NCBI GenBank assembly: GCA_905250125.1
Contig: CAJNOL010000617.1
Coordinates: 54,139-118,138 of the forward strand
Length of the DNA: 64,000 bases
Origin: Rotaria sordida
Lineage: Eukaryota > Rotifera > Eurotatoria > Philodinida > Philodinidae
Direction of reading: 5' to 3'
This document shows, in pieces, positions 22,485-36,000 of this stretch (the first letter of the stretch is position 1; each line of letters begins with the position of its first letter). The notes beneath the pieces are model-generated. The model saw nothing but the letters and a program-made list of their open reading frames with translations. It did no database searches and was not told the origin of the DNA. Made by a program: the position numbers and the translations under genes.

Positions 22485-25400
22485 TTACTCTGTTAATGTT
22501 TGTTCATCTTTTTCATCGATATCATTTATTTCAATTGTACCTGTTGTTTCTTGTTTATTATCTTCATCAAATTGATGTAAATTACGACGCCATGTACGTA
22601 ATTGTCCATCGAAACAACGTCGTGAACATTTACGATATTTATTAGGTGTTGTTGGATGTTCTCGACGACGTTGTTTTCTATTTGAAAAAAGAAAATTTAA
22701 AAACAAAAATATAAGAAATATTTTTACTTTATCGGATATTTTGCAAGATAATTAGCATATGAATCAGACATTTTTCCTTTTAAAATTTCTTTTGTTCGTT
22801 GACGTAATGTATGTGGATCACTTTCAACTTCTTGTAAAATTTCATCTTCTGTCATTTCAGCATATTTAGGAAATGTTTTTAAATGACGAATATAACTAAA
22901 ATAATGAAATTAAAAATATATAAATATTCAATTATTAATTGAAAAAAATGAAGCCGAATTTTCATTCCTTCAGTACAAAAAAAAACAAATCAGGGTAAAA
23001 GTAGATTTTGTAAATCTTGCATTTTTCTATTTCTATGACATTTCTAACACTCAAATTCTGGCCTCCTAAAGAATCTCTGTCATGTACTTCAAACATAAGA
23101 AAATATCAATGTGTCTCGTCATTTAAAATTATCTTAAAACGTGTTTTGCCAATGATTCATGTCTTAAATTACAACTAATCGATTCTGAGTGTTTCTCTCT
23201 GAATCAAGTTGTATCTTTGAAACTTTTCTCTAAAACAAAAAAAAACATAAGATGACACTGAAGACGACCTCGATTTCCTGTTCGGTACTTCTAGAGAAAG
23301 ACTCATTAAAAAAATTTTAAACTTTCTATTATAACTCGAAGAAAGTTTGAATTCGATCGGACTTACTATGGTTGAGAAGCTGAAGAGATTCTCAATCTTT
23401 TTTTGTTAAGAAAAGCGAATATGTTCCAAAAACAAGTGAAAAATCTAAATATTTTCGATCGATAAAGGAAGGGCGAATCTTTTTAACTATAGGAATTTTA
23501 TAAATTTGTATACTTACTTGAATAGATATTCAAGTTCAAGTTCTTCAATTTCAGCAATCATTTTAGGATCATCACTAAAATAACGTTCCGAAGCACGAGT
23601 AATATGAGTTAAAGCACGTTTTCGACTATAATAGAATCATTTATTCAAACACATAAATTCAACTTGTTTACCTTGCATCAGAACTAGCGACCATATCTGA
23701 TTTAGCACGAATTAGTGAACGACCACTACCAGTCTTCTGTTTTTGATTCATAACACTAACACTTTTACGTAATGTAATACGATCATTGTTATTATTAGTT
23801 TTACTAACATTTATTGTTGCCATGGCATTATTTTCACATAAAGCTGTTTTAAGTGCTGAATCTGCACGAACACTTAATTCAAAAAGTGCATCAATAGATG
23901 TTCGACCTGTAATTGATGTTGATGGTTCATTTCTATAATATAACATAAAAAGAAAATTCATATGTTTACATAGATATACAGAACAGAAAGCGTATAAGAC
24001 ACTGATTTTTTATTCATGTAATATTTTCAGTCATTTTATTGGTGAATCTATGCAGAAAAATGAGATGATTACAGGTCACTGAGAGGGTAGAATACTCATA
24101 GAAAAAGCATTGAACTCTCATTGAAAGCCTACTCGTTTAATATTAGCACAAAATGTAGCATTTAATTATGTGTCGTTTCATATAAGAATCACTATTACGT
24201 CATTAGAAGGATCTATCATAAGAAATAGTATCTTTCTCTCGGATAGTTCTGTAGCCTACAACTGAATACATATTTCTTTATGTGAACCACTCTCTTTTAT
24301 ATATTATTTGATAGAGAAAAAAGAGCGTTGCAAAATGATATATAACTCATTAGATTGTGAGTTTGTCCAAGGTACGTAAAGTATGCATATAATGTTTGGA
24401 GAGTATGAAAAGTGCACTTTTTCACTCAATCCTAAGCAGATTTTATGAGAACAAGCCGATCCATATACTTTTAAAAATCCTTCGAGGACTCTTATTTTCG
24501 TCGAAAAATTTATCTGGGTCCCCACGGAATTAGATGAAAAAACGAATTCAGTCAAAAACTTAATCGAATCATAAAAAGACGCACCCTGAACTTCTCAAAA
24601 GCTAAGACAACTCAAAAGAACAATAGACTAATTATTAAAAAGATCTTTTAATTAATTATATTTTTTCACCTAATTCGGAGGAAGATCCCAGCTAAATTTT
24701 TCGACGTGTTTAGAGGATTTTTAAAAGTATATGAGTCGACTTGTTTTTATAAAATTCATTTAGCACCGAGTGAACTAGTGCACTTTTCATACTCTCCGAA
24801 CATTACATACATATTTTAGGTCCCTTGGGCCAACTCAGAATCTAATAAATTATATATTATTTTGTAGTCCTTGTTTTGCTCTATCGAATGATATATAAAA
24901 TAGAGCGGCTTGCATGGAGCAATATATCAAACCACTGTAATCATTATTCAGTTGTAGTCTATAGAACCATGCTAGATAGAAGAATACTATTTCTCATGAT
25001 AGATCCTTTTAATGAAATAATAGTTAAAAACTAGACAATAAAGTGACTGAAAATACTATATGACCCAAAATCAATGTCTTATACGCTCTCGTTTTCTTTT
25101 TTACTCTGCTGGTGTCCAATCAATCGTTGTTGTATTTATCATTGTTGAAATATTTGTATTAATACGAGTTGTTGATTGTTCAATTAATTTATCTTCATTT
25201 TCACCACCTTCCAAAATAGGCATGAGTTTAATTTGTGATTGTCCTGTAGATGAAATATCATCAAGATTTTGACCATTACTTGATTTTTTTATCAAAGATA
25301 TATTTGTTGATGTTGTATTTATTTTATTCAAATCTCGTGAATCATTCGTATTTATTATACGTGAATAACTTCAATATAAGGAAGAAAAATAAATTTCTTT

Positions 25401-25880
25401 AAATTTTAATCAAATAAATAATTATTTATTTACGATCCACTATTGCCTGTATCAATTGAACTACGAAAAACTTCTGCCGACATTGATCGTAAAGCTAATG
25501 TACGACGTAATCGATTATTAATATTATTATTACTGATACTATCATTTCTTGTTGGAGATCTATAGAAAAAGAAAATTAAAAAAAAAAAAAAATTTTATAT
25601 TTCTTTAATTGAAATAACAAACCGAGCACGATTAAAACCAGTGAAAGTAGTTGCAGCATATCGTTGTTGTGCAACATTATCAATATGTACTTCCTAAGAA
25701 GAAGAAAATACAATAAAAATCATTTAATTTTAATAGAACAAGAAAAAAAAAACAAATTCATCATACTCGAGCTGCTTTCGGCACCCATAAATCCAATGAA
25801 AAAAGTATCTTTTGGATTTGTGCATCAAGTGCATAATCCGAACAAAGACTCATTAAATCTTTGATACTATAGGTAACCAT
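22485..25880 (-). CDS. Unrecognised 8-exon gene divergent from the DPF gene
   Basis: Exons, 5' to 3' on the minus strand: 25767-25880, 25623-25693, 25434-25559, 25105-25368, 23672-23932, 23518-23625, 22728-22895 and 22485-22677. All junctions are GT-AG and in phase, giving 434 residues from the ATG at 25878-25880 to TAA. The N-terminus (MVTYSIKDLMSLCSDYALD) looks helical. The centre is Ser/Thr/Asn-rich and probably disordered. The C-terminal third is charged and helical (EIEELELEY, TEDEILQEVESDPHTLRQRTKEILKG), followed by a basic Cys-containing stretch (RKCSRRCFDGQLRTWRRN) and an acidic tail. I do not recognise the family; a cytoskeletal, ciliary or nuclear scaffold would fit. Most introns are short, but the fourth (1.17 kb) contains a foldback element and the sixth is about 620 bp. 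Confidence 0.8.
23986..25092. mobile_element. 1.1-kb foldback element inside an intron
   Basis: Nearly the whole intron between exons 4 and 5 of the unrecognised minus-strand gene is one imperfect inverted repeat. The left arm (about 23988-24550) begins AAGCGTATAAGACA; the right arm (about 24650-25090) ends TGTCTTATACGCT. Shared landmarks include GGATCTATCAT(A/G)AGAAATAGTAT, ATACTTTTAAAAATCCT and GAGAGTATGAAAAGTGCAC. There is no coding capacity. The superfamily is unclear because I cannot define a target duplication. Confidence 0.75.
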
Positions 25881-26161
25881 TATTATATGTTTAAAATAAG
25901 ATCGATATAAACTAACCGAAAGATACGGCAAAAAAAAGTGTAAAACAAAGACCTCGCGAAAAACCTCCCTTTGTTTTTATTCGTTTATTTCATTCTCAAA
26001 TAATACATAGAGACCAGTAAAATAAATAGCGACATCTATCAGTTATTTTTTGAGATTTAACTTATGATTGGTTTATGAACATTGACAATCCAGATCGAAT
26101 AATTGAATATATACCATAGATATATAAACAATTTAAAAAAGAAAAATCGATTTCGAAGAGA
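25881..26161. promoter_or_regulatory. Candidate bidirectional promoter
   Basis: Only 281 bp separate the start codons of two divergently oriented genes, so one compact region must serve both. It is AT-rich, with a short CG-containing stretch (CCTCGCGAAAAACC, about 25950). No TATA box or other motif is convincing. Confidence 0.4.
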
Positions 26162-28258
26162 ATGATTGATATATTACCATCATCGCGTGTTTCACGTGCA
26201 TTTGGTTCTGAACTTGCCTATTCAGATGCATTATCAAATGTGCATAAATTTAATTCACGTCTTTTACGTGAAAGACGTATTCGTTTACGTTTACCATTTG
26301 TTGATTCACAAACTCATATTATACAAACACCAACACAAAATCATTTATGGAAACAACCAATACAACGTCTTATGCCATTACGTCATGATCAAGTATCAAC
26401 ATATGCACGTAAAACATGGTTTAAAAAACGACCAAATCAACCATCGACAATAACTCAATCACAAACAACAAATACATATAGTATTAATGAACAACAATCA
26501 GATCCTTCATTAATAAAAACAAATAGTACAAATGAATCTACACAATTATTAATGGAAGATGATCCTCGTACACTTGTACGAGCTGGTGATCTTGGTATAG
26601 GAAAAAAATTAAGAATAAATATTTTTTTCAAATAGAAGTTTTTTGTTTTTTTTCTCTATAGGAATGTCAGATACTGATATTCAAACTATTTCTACAATTG
26701 AAAATCCTGGTATGATAGGTGGCCGATTTACAGGTGGTTCAAGTGATGATTCATCTCAATCATCAGCACCAACTATGACTGGTCTTGTTCAACCTCAACA
26801 ACCTCATTGGCCACAACATAATACAACATCTCATAATCATCATATTCAAAATTATATTCTTGATGGTGATGATGATCTAGATGATTTAGATTTTGATGAT
26901 TATGCTGGTAGTGGACCTGGTACACCTGGTGGTCCATCGTCGCCTGCATCTTCAATAACACGTTCTAAACGTGGTAGTTCGACAAAACGTTCATCACAAA
27001 TCGGTTCAAGAAAAAATAATAGTACGAGAAGAAAATAATTTTTTATTTTTAAGAATAATTTTATTTTTTTCTATTTGATATAGCTAGTGGAAATTCTACT
27101 AATAATAGTAGTAATGGAGTAAATAATAATGCACCAATTCATACTGGTCATCGTCGTCATCAATATACACTTGCTGAATTACCATATGTATGTGAATTTT
27201 GTTCAGCACGATATAAGACAAAACCTGGATTACAATATCACTTAGCTAAACATAAAGAAACAAATACAGATAATCGATCATCATCTACAGTAATGTCAAC
27301 TGCTGATAATAATGGATCATCACCACCAACATCAACAAATATGAAACAAAAATATATGAATGTATCTCTGGATCAACAACATCCTATGTATCCTAATCAA
27401 TCAATACCAACTGGTCCCATTCTTCATAATAATACTAGTGGACATTTACCTTCGACTATTAATGCTCCTAGTATGTCAGCACCTTCTTATCCAATGAATC
27501 ATCATCATCATCAACAACAACCATCCTATGGTATGACACCTCAATCTCATCATCATTCAATGCCTCCATCAGCTTCAATGCCATTGACTGTCGCTGCTCT
27601 ATCTGGTTCAGCACCTATAAGTAGTGTTTCTTATTATTCTCAACAACAACATCAAATGGCACATCAACAACATATGATGATGATGCAACAACAACAACAA
27701 CAACAGCAGCAGCAGCAATTCCAACACCCACCAAGGCAACCTATTCCGTCATCTGATCCTGCAATGACAATTACAACTGGTATGCAATGTGATTTTTGTG
27801 GTGGCGATGAACAAGAAAATAAAATAACAAAATTATCAGAACAAATGATTACTTGTAAAGTAATTTTATTGAAATATACTATGAAATATTATTCTTTATT
27901 TTAATCAAATTATGCTTTTTTTTTTGTTTTCTAGGATTGTGGTGGTTCGGCACATCCAACTTGTCTGAAATTTACTCCTAATATGGTTCGTCAAGTGAAA
28001 ACATATGCATGGCAATGTATGGAATGTAAGACATGTACTGAATGTGGTAATTCAGAAAATGATTCAGAACTTTTATTTTGTGATGATTGTGATCGGTAAG
28101 TTTCTTTCTTATTTATCATAGTTTGTTTTTTTTTACATTATCTTTTTTTTTGCAGTGGTTATCATATGTATTGTTGTTCACCACCATTATCGAAAGCACC
28201 CGATGGTGATTGGCGATGCAAATTATGTTGTTCTCAATTTGGCGAACCTCGCTTTTGA
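26162..28258 (+). CDS. DPF: DPF/requiem-type double PHD finger protein (BAF subunit)
   Basis: Five exons (26162-26594, 26662-27021, 27084-27859, 27935-28095, 28156-28258) encode 610 residues. Domains in order: a requiem N-terminal domain near residues 15-85 ([20 protein letters not shown]), an acidic linker ([14 protein letters not shown]) ending in basic repeats, a C2H2 Kruppel-like finger ([19 protein letters not shown]), a long Ser/Pro/Gln/His linker with polyQ (about 27685-27717), then tandem PHD fingers. PHD1 reads CDFCGGDEQ...[14 protein letters not shown]2 reads [27 protein letters not shown] through RCKLC. DPF1/2/3 proteins are subunits of SWI/SNF (BAF) chromatin remodellers, whose double PHD reads acetylated or acylated H3 tails. 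The linker is much longer than in vertebrates (about 390 residues there). All Cys/His ligands are present, so it should fold and function. Confidence 0.95.
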
Positions 28259-28740
28259 TTTATTCGTTATTTGTTGCCTTTTCTTTTTTTTTTTTTAATA
28301 TTTCTTTATGTGTTTAATCCTTCCAGTATTGTATATCAATCAGCTTGCTTCTTATTTGGTCGAAAATCTCCTATTCTCTCTCTGTTTATTTCACTTTTTT
28401 TTATGTAGCAGAATTTAATAATTATTTGTTCGTTTTTTTTTGGACAAAACAAAAAATCGTTTCAACAAAAAGACAACCAATTGTATTTTTCGTCAGTATC
28501 TCATTTAAATGACGATTTTAAATAAATCTAATTATCAGATCTATATAATGTCTGATATACTAAATAATTATCTAGTGAATAGGATATATATATCAAGTTA
28601 TCATTTGTAATTTTAAGAATAAAAATTGAAATATACTATTTACTTGAACGGAAATAATTGAATCTATATATATTTCATGTTTTCGATTTTTTTCATGTTA
28701 CGACACTTAGCATTTAATCAATATTAGAACGTACGGAAAG
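28259..28740. other. 3' flank of the DPF-like gene
   Basis: T-rich non-coding sequence; AATAAAAATTGAAATA near 28617 may contribute polyadenylation signals. No gene. Confidence 0.4.
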
Positions 28741-29115
28741 GACACTTAGTAATTATTAAATTCTGTAACTAATGTAATACAACAGCTCTTTTCATATTAG
28801 ATAAGTCAACTTTATTTCCAACAAGTAGTAATGCTGGTTGTTCTTTCTATTTATATAGATTCATATTTTTTTTTCTTTTTAATTAATAAAACTCGTTATT
28901 TTAATATTCGTAATTTGATTATAAATTCGACGTAGTTGATCTAATGTTGTTTCAAATGTTATTGAATAGAGAACTGCAAAATTTTTACTATTTTCTATAT
29001 ATAAATCATAGAGTACTATAAATATTTTCTATACCAAATCCTTTGTTTTAAATGAAGCTTTGGTTAATGATAAGCTGTTTCAGCTGTATCAAGAATTTCG
29101 ACAATAAATCGTTTT
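28741..29115 (-). pseudogene. Ras/Rap-like small GTPase pseudogene
   Basis: Minus-strand fragments match a Ras-family GTPase out of frame with one another. EILDTA (the switch II motif normally followed by GQE or GTE) is followed here by ETAYH and a stop. Then come DLYIENSKNFAVLYSITFETTLDQLRR (two matched segments: the DLY..N..GF region and the VYSIT strand) and, after an intron-like gap, LLLVGNKVDLSNMKR, which holds the G4 NKxD motif. The P-loop exon is absent and frameshifts and stops separate the pieces. The conserved Gly after DTA, needed for catalysis, is lost. Confidence 0.65.
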
Positions 29116-29480
29116 TCAGTAATTTCAACGATCTAAAGTATTCATAATTTTTCTCTTCGTTTATCTTAAATTCAAAATACTTTTTTAAAATAAATATCTT
29201 CATTATGCCATCGGAGCATCCGTCTGGAAGAGTAATTGTCGTGTTACTTGATTGTAACCAGTCTCTCATGAATAAATATAACAAAAATTTCTCTTGTATT
29301 CGATGAATCGATACACCGAAAAGCCTAAGCCATGTAAAACAATAATGAAAAACAAGTTCAACAGAATCACAATGAGACAACCTAACTAGAAGTTACATGA
29401 AAGAAGGTGTAAAATCAGTAGCATCACACTGCAAAAAATTGGCTACAATTCAGCGCGAATAGTAACATGTCACTCATATA

Positions 29481-29622
29481 GGGTCTGAGTGTGTGTGGGC
29501 GTTGGTGTGGATGTGGGGTGCGAGTGTAGGTGTGGGATACCGTTGAAGAATAGACGAACATTCACACCCACACCCACACCCACACCCACACCCACACCTC
29601 ACATACTCACACCCACACCCTC
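29481..29622. repeat. Telomere-like hairpin 5
   Basis: One of the best examples: a G-rich arm of about 57 bp (GGGTCTGAGTGTGTGTGGGCG through GTAGGTGTGGGAT), a 22-bp spacer, then a C-rich arm of about 60 bp dominated by CACACC/CCCACA. Confidence 0.8.
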
Positions 29623-30854
29623 AAACCTCGAAAATAAAAAATTCAGACTGATTCTGTACGTCACAAAATAAAATACAGGAAATTGCAAACAATATTGGAA
29701 AATTTATTTCTTGTTGAGACGAAGATAAGAAACGAAACAAACTTGTCACACAATTATTTATATACAAAATGATCAGAAAAATATTCTTTGGATTGTGAAA
29801 AAAAAAATAATTGTATCTACAATACTCAAATTATTGACACAATTGTTTTATTTTTTGTTTTGCAAAATAAAATTTTGTATTTCATCTTGTAAAGAATATT
29901 TACTTCTTGAGTAGGAAGAGACAAAAACAATCTTAGGAGATTACACTTACAATGCTAACATCACATCGAAAATTCAAAATAATACACATACACATTTCGC
30001 TATAAAACATAAAAAAGTCAAAATTGGTATTGGTTACTGATGCTCGCAATCAACCGTACGAAATTAGATAGAATTTTCTGTGAAACAAAAAAATAAAACG
30101 GAATCTTAGAATTGATTTTTCATAGTGATCTATCAGGAAACTATATGTGAATAAGAATGGGAAAAGTTTCAGCATTCTATCATCTATTTGACAGTATTTT
30201 TTTCTCACTACAAAATTTTAAGAGCTTAATAAATCTTTGCACTCAATAAGAAACAACAGATAGTGTTACTATCAATATACCTTTGCTACGATAATGTAGC
30301 TTCATAAAAGATATATGTTCAACCACAAAAACTATTGGATAAAGATACAAACTATTTAAGTTTTCTTCAAAATAATTCAGTGACAGTTCACGATAACTAT
30401 TGATAACCATATATTACATATACAGAACGAAGTACAATATGGACTAAGCGACTCAATTTCAATTGAGTTCGACTAAAACCCACAACACCCGATCTTCGGT
30501 TGTGTTTGTTTCAATCAGGATGATGAATAAATGTAATGTATGTTAGTAATTCGTAGGACACAGAAGAGTATTGATCAAGATGGTTTCGCTTATGAAATAT
30601 AGTTATTCAAGATATCTAAAAATTTTCAACAATGTCCATTATTTTGTAAACTGATAAAAAACATCAAAGATGAAATCTCATGAGTTAGAATAAACTGACG
30701 GATATATTTTATCATCTGTAACGCGAAAGCATTCTATAGTACCAAGGCATTTCGAACACAAAATATCTAATGTGTCCGAGAGCAAAAACCACTTAGAAAG
30801 AGAACACGCTATAGATATCTCCATAGAGAACATGCCACTTCATCACAACGAACT

Positions 30855-30935
30855 AGGGTGTAGGTGTGGAATGTAGATGTATGTGTGAGTGTAAATGTAA
30901 GTGTTCCCTCCAATCAGAGACGCACCCAAACCCAT
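30855..30935. repeat. Telomere-like hairpin 6
   Basis: AGGGTGTAGGTGTGGAATGTAG with further TGT-rich units, then a short C-rich arm (CGCACCCAAACCC). The right arm is eroded. Confidence 0.55.
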
Positions 30936-33087
30936 TGTCACACTACGGCAAACTGACTTTATCATTATATATAGATTTCTACCTATGCAAAATAGAATAA
31001 ATTAGGATTTTTTTGATTCCTTAGTAGTCATCTAGAGTTATTGCCATCTGATACGATGCTTAAGCAAGATCGAAACACACGTCATGACAGCTTGTCACAT
31101 TACTGATGTATTCATATCTACTAGTTTGATATTATTTCTTTCGTAAATTTATCGTTCAAAAAATAGATTAAGTAATTTATTTATGATCTTTGGATCATAC
31201 GAATACTTACAAAGTCAAAACTATCTGATGAGACTCTTGCGCAAGGTCGAAACGCATCGTAGTTTAATTGACACACACACACACCCATACCATTTCCATT
31301 ATAGTTTATTGTGTCAATCAATTTTCATTACTCACACGCAATGTCAATTCCAACGAAATTTTGTCTCTAAGACGGGATGAGATATTTCACTGCTTCTAGC
31401 ATGATGATATCTCATTGAAATAAGTTACAAAGTAAAAACCTGAGAGGAATGTAAGTCTCATCGCTAAAACGAACATCATCGGAAAAAAATCGCTGAAATG
31501 AATATCATCGAAATAGAGATCATCAATATAAACATCCGAATTTCTTATAAATAAGCTTTTCGGTAAACTTTTATTCGACAATCTTTATTTCAACGATATG
31601 ACTTTCGGCGAAGAATATACATACCTGTGCGCCTATAGAATAGGACTTTTGGTGTTCTTGACTTTCAATTATTCGTTTAGACGTAGTTCATCAGTCGTTC
31701 TTATATCGTTAAGATGTATTTGAACTTATTTCTTGCCTTGGATTCATGTAACTGCTTCTTACTACAGATCAATCCACTGAGATGAAGATAAATGTATGTA
31801 CAGTCAGGAATTTCACTTAATGGACTTTGCTCAAAAACAATATTTTAATTCTTCTATATATTACTTAAAGAAGTAAGACTTGTTGTATTCTAGATATCAA
31901 TTGCTTCTTTGTACCATGGATCACTTTAAGATGTATTTCATTACGTAGTTACAGTGTAAAATACATGAGAAAAAATATTTCTATATGTGAAAATATCTGA
32001 GGTCCCATATCAATCATTCATTATTTCAAAGATATGTATTTAGCCTATGAAATATAAATATGTAGACTGATATCTGATTTTGACATGTATACAATTCTCA
32101 TTGACTAACAATCTAAGCATAAAAAAAAATGAGACAATCATACATATTAACTATGCATTTCAGCAAATAGTTCAAGTGAAAATAAATTTAGTAATCATTT
32201 TTCAAAGAAAATTATTCTAGATATTTGTTCTTTTCGTGTTTCTTTTTCTCATGAGATATTCTAAATATTTTATGATAAAGATTTATTTTTCTTCATTGCA
32301 ACAACAATTACCACACAAGCAATAAAAAAAACTAAGTTACATAAAATATTATCGTTGATACGCGTTCATACAAGTTGGGCCTTGTTTTAATGTAAAGTTT
32401 TGAAGATGTTCAAATATTATTAGTGTTAATTAACTTACTAACAAAAGCAATATACGTTAATAAAAGATGGAAAAAAACTCGTGAGATCCAATCACAGAAA
32501 ATTTACAATGTAACTTGATAATGTTCCGATTGGGCCATTTGTAAAAACCAACCATATTTTTATATTCGATAGGAGTAAGAAAAAAAACTAGCATATTAAT
32601 ATTAATTCATAAATAATTTTATTTTTTCATTTAGAATATTTTTTTATAAAAGAAAACTTAAGAATCTTTCTGATTGAGAACTTTCGATCTAATATTTTTC
32701 AGATGATCGATCATAAACATATACACAATAACAGAGCCAAATAATATAATTAAAAATAAACCTAAAACTCGACTACATTAAAATAATTTTATTATATTTG
32801 ACAATCAATAAGACAGTTAAATAAATATCATTCATTTGAGTGAAAATGACTATTTAGTCGACAAACTAAAAAGATAGCAAATAAAATGAAACAAATCTTG
32901 AAATGTCTACAACAGGCATTGAAATAATTTCAAATATTTCATGCGAACAAATAAAATGATTTTCATCTTGTATTAGTAATCATTTTCTGATCGTTAATTC
33001 TTTATGTTTTAATCAATCCACAATAAAATAGAGAATTATGAATTAGCGTAAAACGAAAGCTAATTTAAAAAAAAAATTCTATTTCAG

Positions 33088-36000
33088 ATGCTGGCCGTTC
33101 GTCTTTTTGGGCGAATGCCAGTAGGGACTACTAATATCAAACTTACATCTTGTCTTCGATTACTGGCTGGTATAACAAGTGGCGGTAGTGTATTAGCAGT
33201 AGCATGGAAACATTGTCATGTACATGCTTCTGCACCACCAAAAAAATATTCTACTAAAATACCATCAATTATGCATCAAGTAGCAAGAAAAAAAGTATCA
33301 TCAGATAAATTTGATTGGAAAATCTTCTGGCATTATTTACGACCACAAATATGGATCATAGCTTGTGCAACAGCTGTAAAAAACGTTGCTTTTTTTTTCT
33401 TTTGATACATAGAATGAAATTCTTTGGTTTCTTTTTTAGGCAGCTCTCGTCGTTGCCTATTTAAATGTAGCTATACCATTAGAACTTGGAAATCTTATTA
33501 ATGTAGTATCGAGTTTACTTACTTCTTCAACTTCATCTATAGATTTTAAACAAATGTTATCTAAACCAACATTTCAACTTATGAAATTATACATATATCA
33601 ATCAATAGCTACATTTGAATATATAACACTTTTATCAATAGCTGGTGAACGTATGGCTGCTTCTATTCGTCGAGATCTTTTTCAAAATATTCTTAAATTA
33701 GATATGGAATTTTTTGATAGAACAAAAACAGGTGAAATTATGGATAGGTATGTTGATAATTTTTTATTTTTAATATTAAATTCTATTTTATAAATTAAAG
33801 ATTAACATCAGATGTTCAAGAATATAAATCAAGTTTTAAATTACTCATTTCACAAGGCATGCGTGCATCAACACAAGTATAAAACATAAAAATAAAGTTG
33901 AATAATAATAATAAATATATTTATGTTCAATTTTTTATTATTTAATCTAGATTATTGGTTCAGCTATATCTCTCTATTATATTTCTCCAACATTAGCTGC
34001 ATTAGCTGGTTTTGTTATTCCAAGTATTATTGCAGGTGGTACATTATTTGGATCATTATTACGTCAACTTTCAAGACAAGCACAAGCACAATTATCAGTA
34101 TCAACTGGTATTGCCTATGAAGCTATATCAAATATTCGAACAACTCGAGCATTTGGTGCTGAAACAAAAGAATATGAGTAAAAATATTTAAAAAAAATTG
34201 TTTTTTTTGTTGACATATATATATACTTCTTAGACTGTTTCAAAAGGAAATAGATAAAGCTCGTGATCTTAATATACGATTAGGTTTTGGTATAGGTATA
34301 TTTCAAGGTCTTAATAATTTAGTTATGAATGGTATTGTATTAAGTACAATTGCTCTTGGTGGTCAATATGTTTCTCAACAACGTTTATCAGCTGGTGATT
34401 TAATGGCATTTTTAGTTGCAACACAAACAATTCAACGATCATTAACACAAATTTCACTTTTAATTGGACAAGCAATACGAGGAATGTCAGCTGGTGCAAG
34501 AATACATGAATATCAAAAATTAACAAGTTGTATTCCACTTCAAGAAGGTACTCGAATACCTTATCATTCTATGCTTGGTCAAGTTCAATTTTCAAATGTT
34601 TCATTTGCTTATCCAACACGAAAGCAACAGGTTAAATTTATTGATTGATTGAAATAACAAGACATTCTTTTTTTATTTTTTTTTCTTAGATGATATTAGA
34701 AAATTTTAATTTTACAATACCATGTAGTAAAACTGTTGCTTTGGTTGGTCCATCTGGATCAGGTTAATAAGATAATAAAAAGAAATATTTATAATATACA
34801 TGATTATTTAGTTTAGGTAAATCCACATTATGTTCATTACTTGTACGTTTTTATGATCCATTAAATGGTCAAATAACTATTGATGGACAAGATATTCGTA
34901 AATTCAATGCAACTTGGCTTCGATCGAATGTTATTGGAATGATTAATCAAGTAAGAAATTAAAATAAAAATTAACTTACGAACGGAATCATTCGAACTGA
35001 TACTTTCTGTTTGAGCTCATTTCACTGAAAGCTACTGAATTGTCAGTTACCGATCATATTGATTTTAGTTATGGCCATGAAAAATTTCCTTAGATCTTTA
35101 TATGCTGATTTTTCAGGCGAACAAATGAATTAAAATGACTGTTTTCTAAACAATTCGTGATGTTCTATAATATCGATAGAACAAAAAACAATTGTTGTGA
35201 AAGCGATTGATTAGTTGAAAACATTCCCCCATAAAAAGGTTCGTCGACATCGTTCTTTCAAACCAAGTTATAGCCGATTTACTAAATTTTCGATCCATTT
35301 TTAAGTATCTATTGAAAAATCAAATATCAGACTTTCAATTTGAGATTTTGTCCATAGAGATAAATATATTAACCGTTAGAATATCCTAAAAGTTTTAGTC
35401 GAAAACTGTGTTCTTTTGTGGAGATATTGAAACTCTAAAATATAGTCACAAAAATTGAGTTTACTTGAAAATGTAGTATCTTAACAAAGAGGTATTCTTT
35501 TCGGTTGAAACTTTCAGGATATTCTATGGATCATTAGACCTATCAATGACCTGAATTTTAGGTCGAAAATCCAGTAAACTGGTTATAACTCGACTTCAGA
35601 GGCTCATGAGGACGAACACTTTTTAGAATTTTGCTGGTCTCACCTAGACGTCCTTGTAGGTCTAATATAAGTTCAAACGACACTCGCTACTTTTGTTTTT
35701 CTTTTGAAACATTTAGGAACCAACATTATTTTCAACAACAATTATGGAAAATATTCGTTTCGGCAAACCAAATGCAACAGATGCTGAAGTTATTGAAGCA
35801 GCTAAATCAGCAATGGCACATGATTTTATTCAATTATTTCCTGATGGATATCAAACGGTTGTTGGTGAACGAGGTGTAACTGTCTCTGGTTTGTTTTTCT
35901 TTTCTTGAGTTTTTATTCATTTTATTTTTTCGATCTATTGTTTTAGGTGGTCAACGACAAAGAATTGCTATGTGAGAAAAAAAGTGATTTTTTAGTTCTT

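Larger units (their letters stand above)
29116..33087. other. Gene desert of about 4 kb
   Basis: No supported gene. Two telomere-like hairpins lie within it (29481-29622 and 30855-30935). Two imperfect copies of a phrase like TATCTGATxxGAxxCTTxxGCAAGxTCGAAAC occur near 31046 and 31218, about 170 bp apart. The last kilobase is AT-rich and precedes the ABCB8-like gene. Confidence 0.45.

Noticed and set aside
29048..29380. 110-codon minus-strand frame
   Set aside because: Overlaps the Ras-like pseudogene in a different frame and has no family features.
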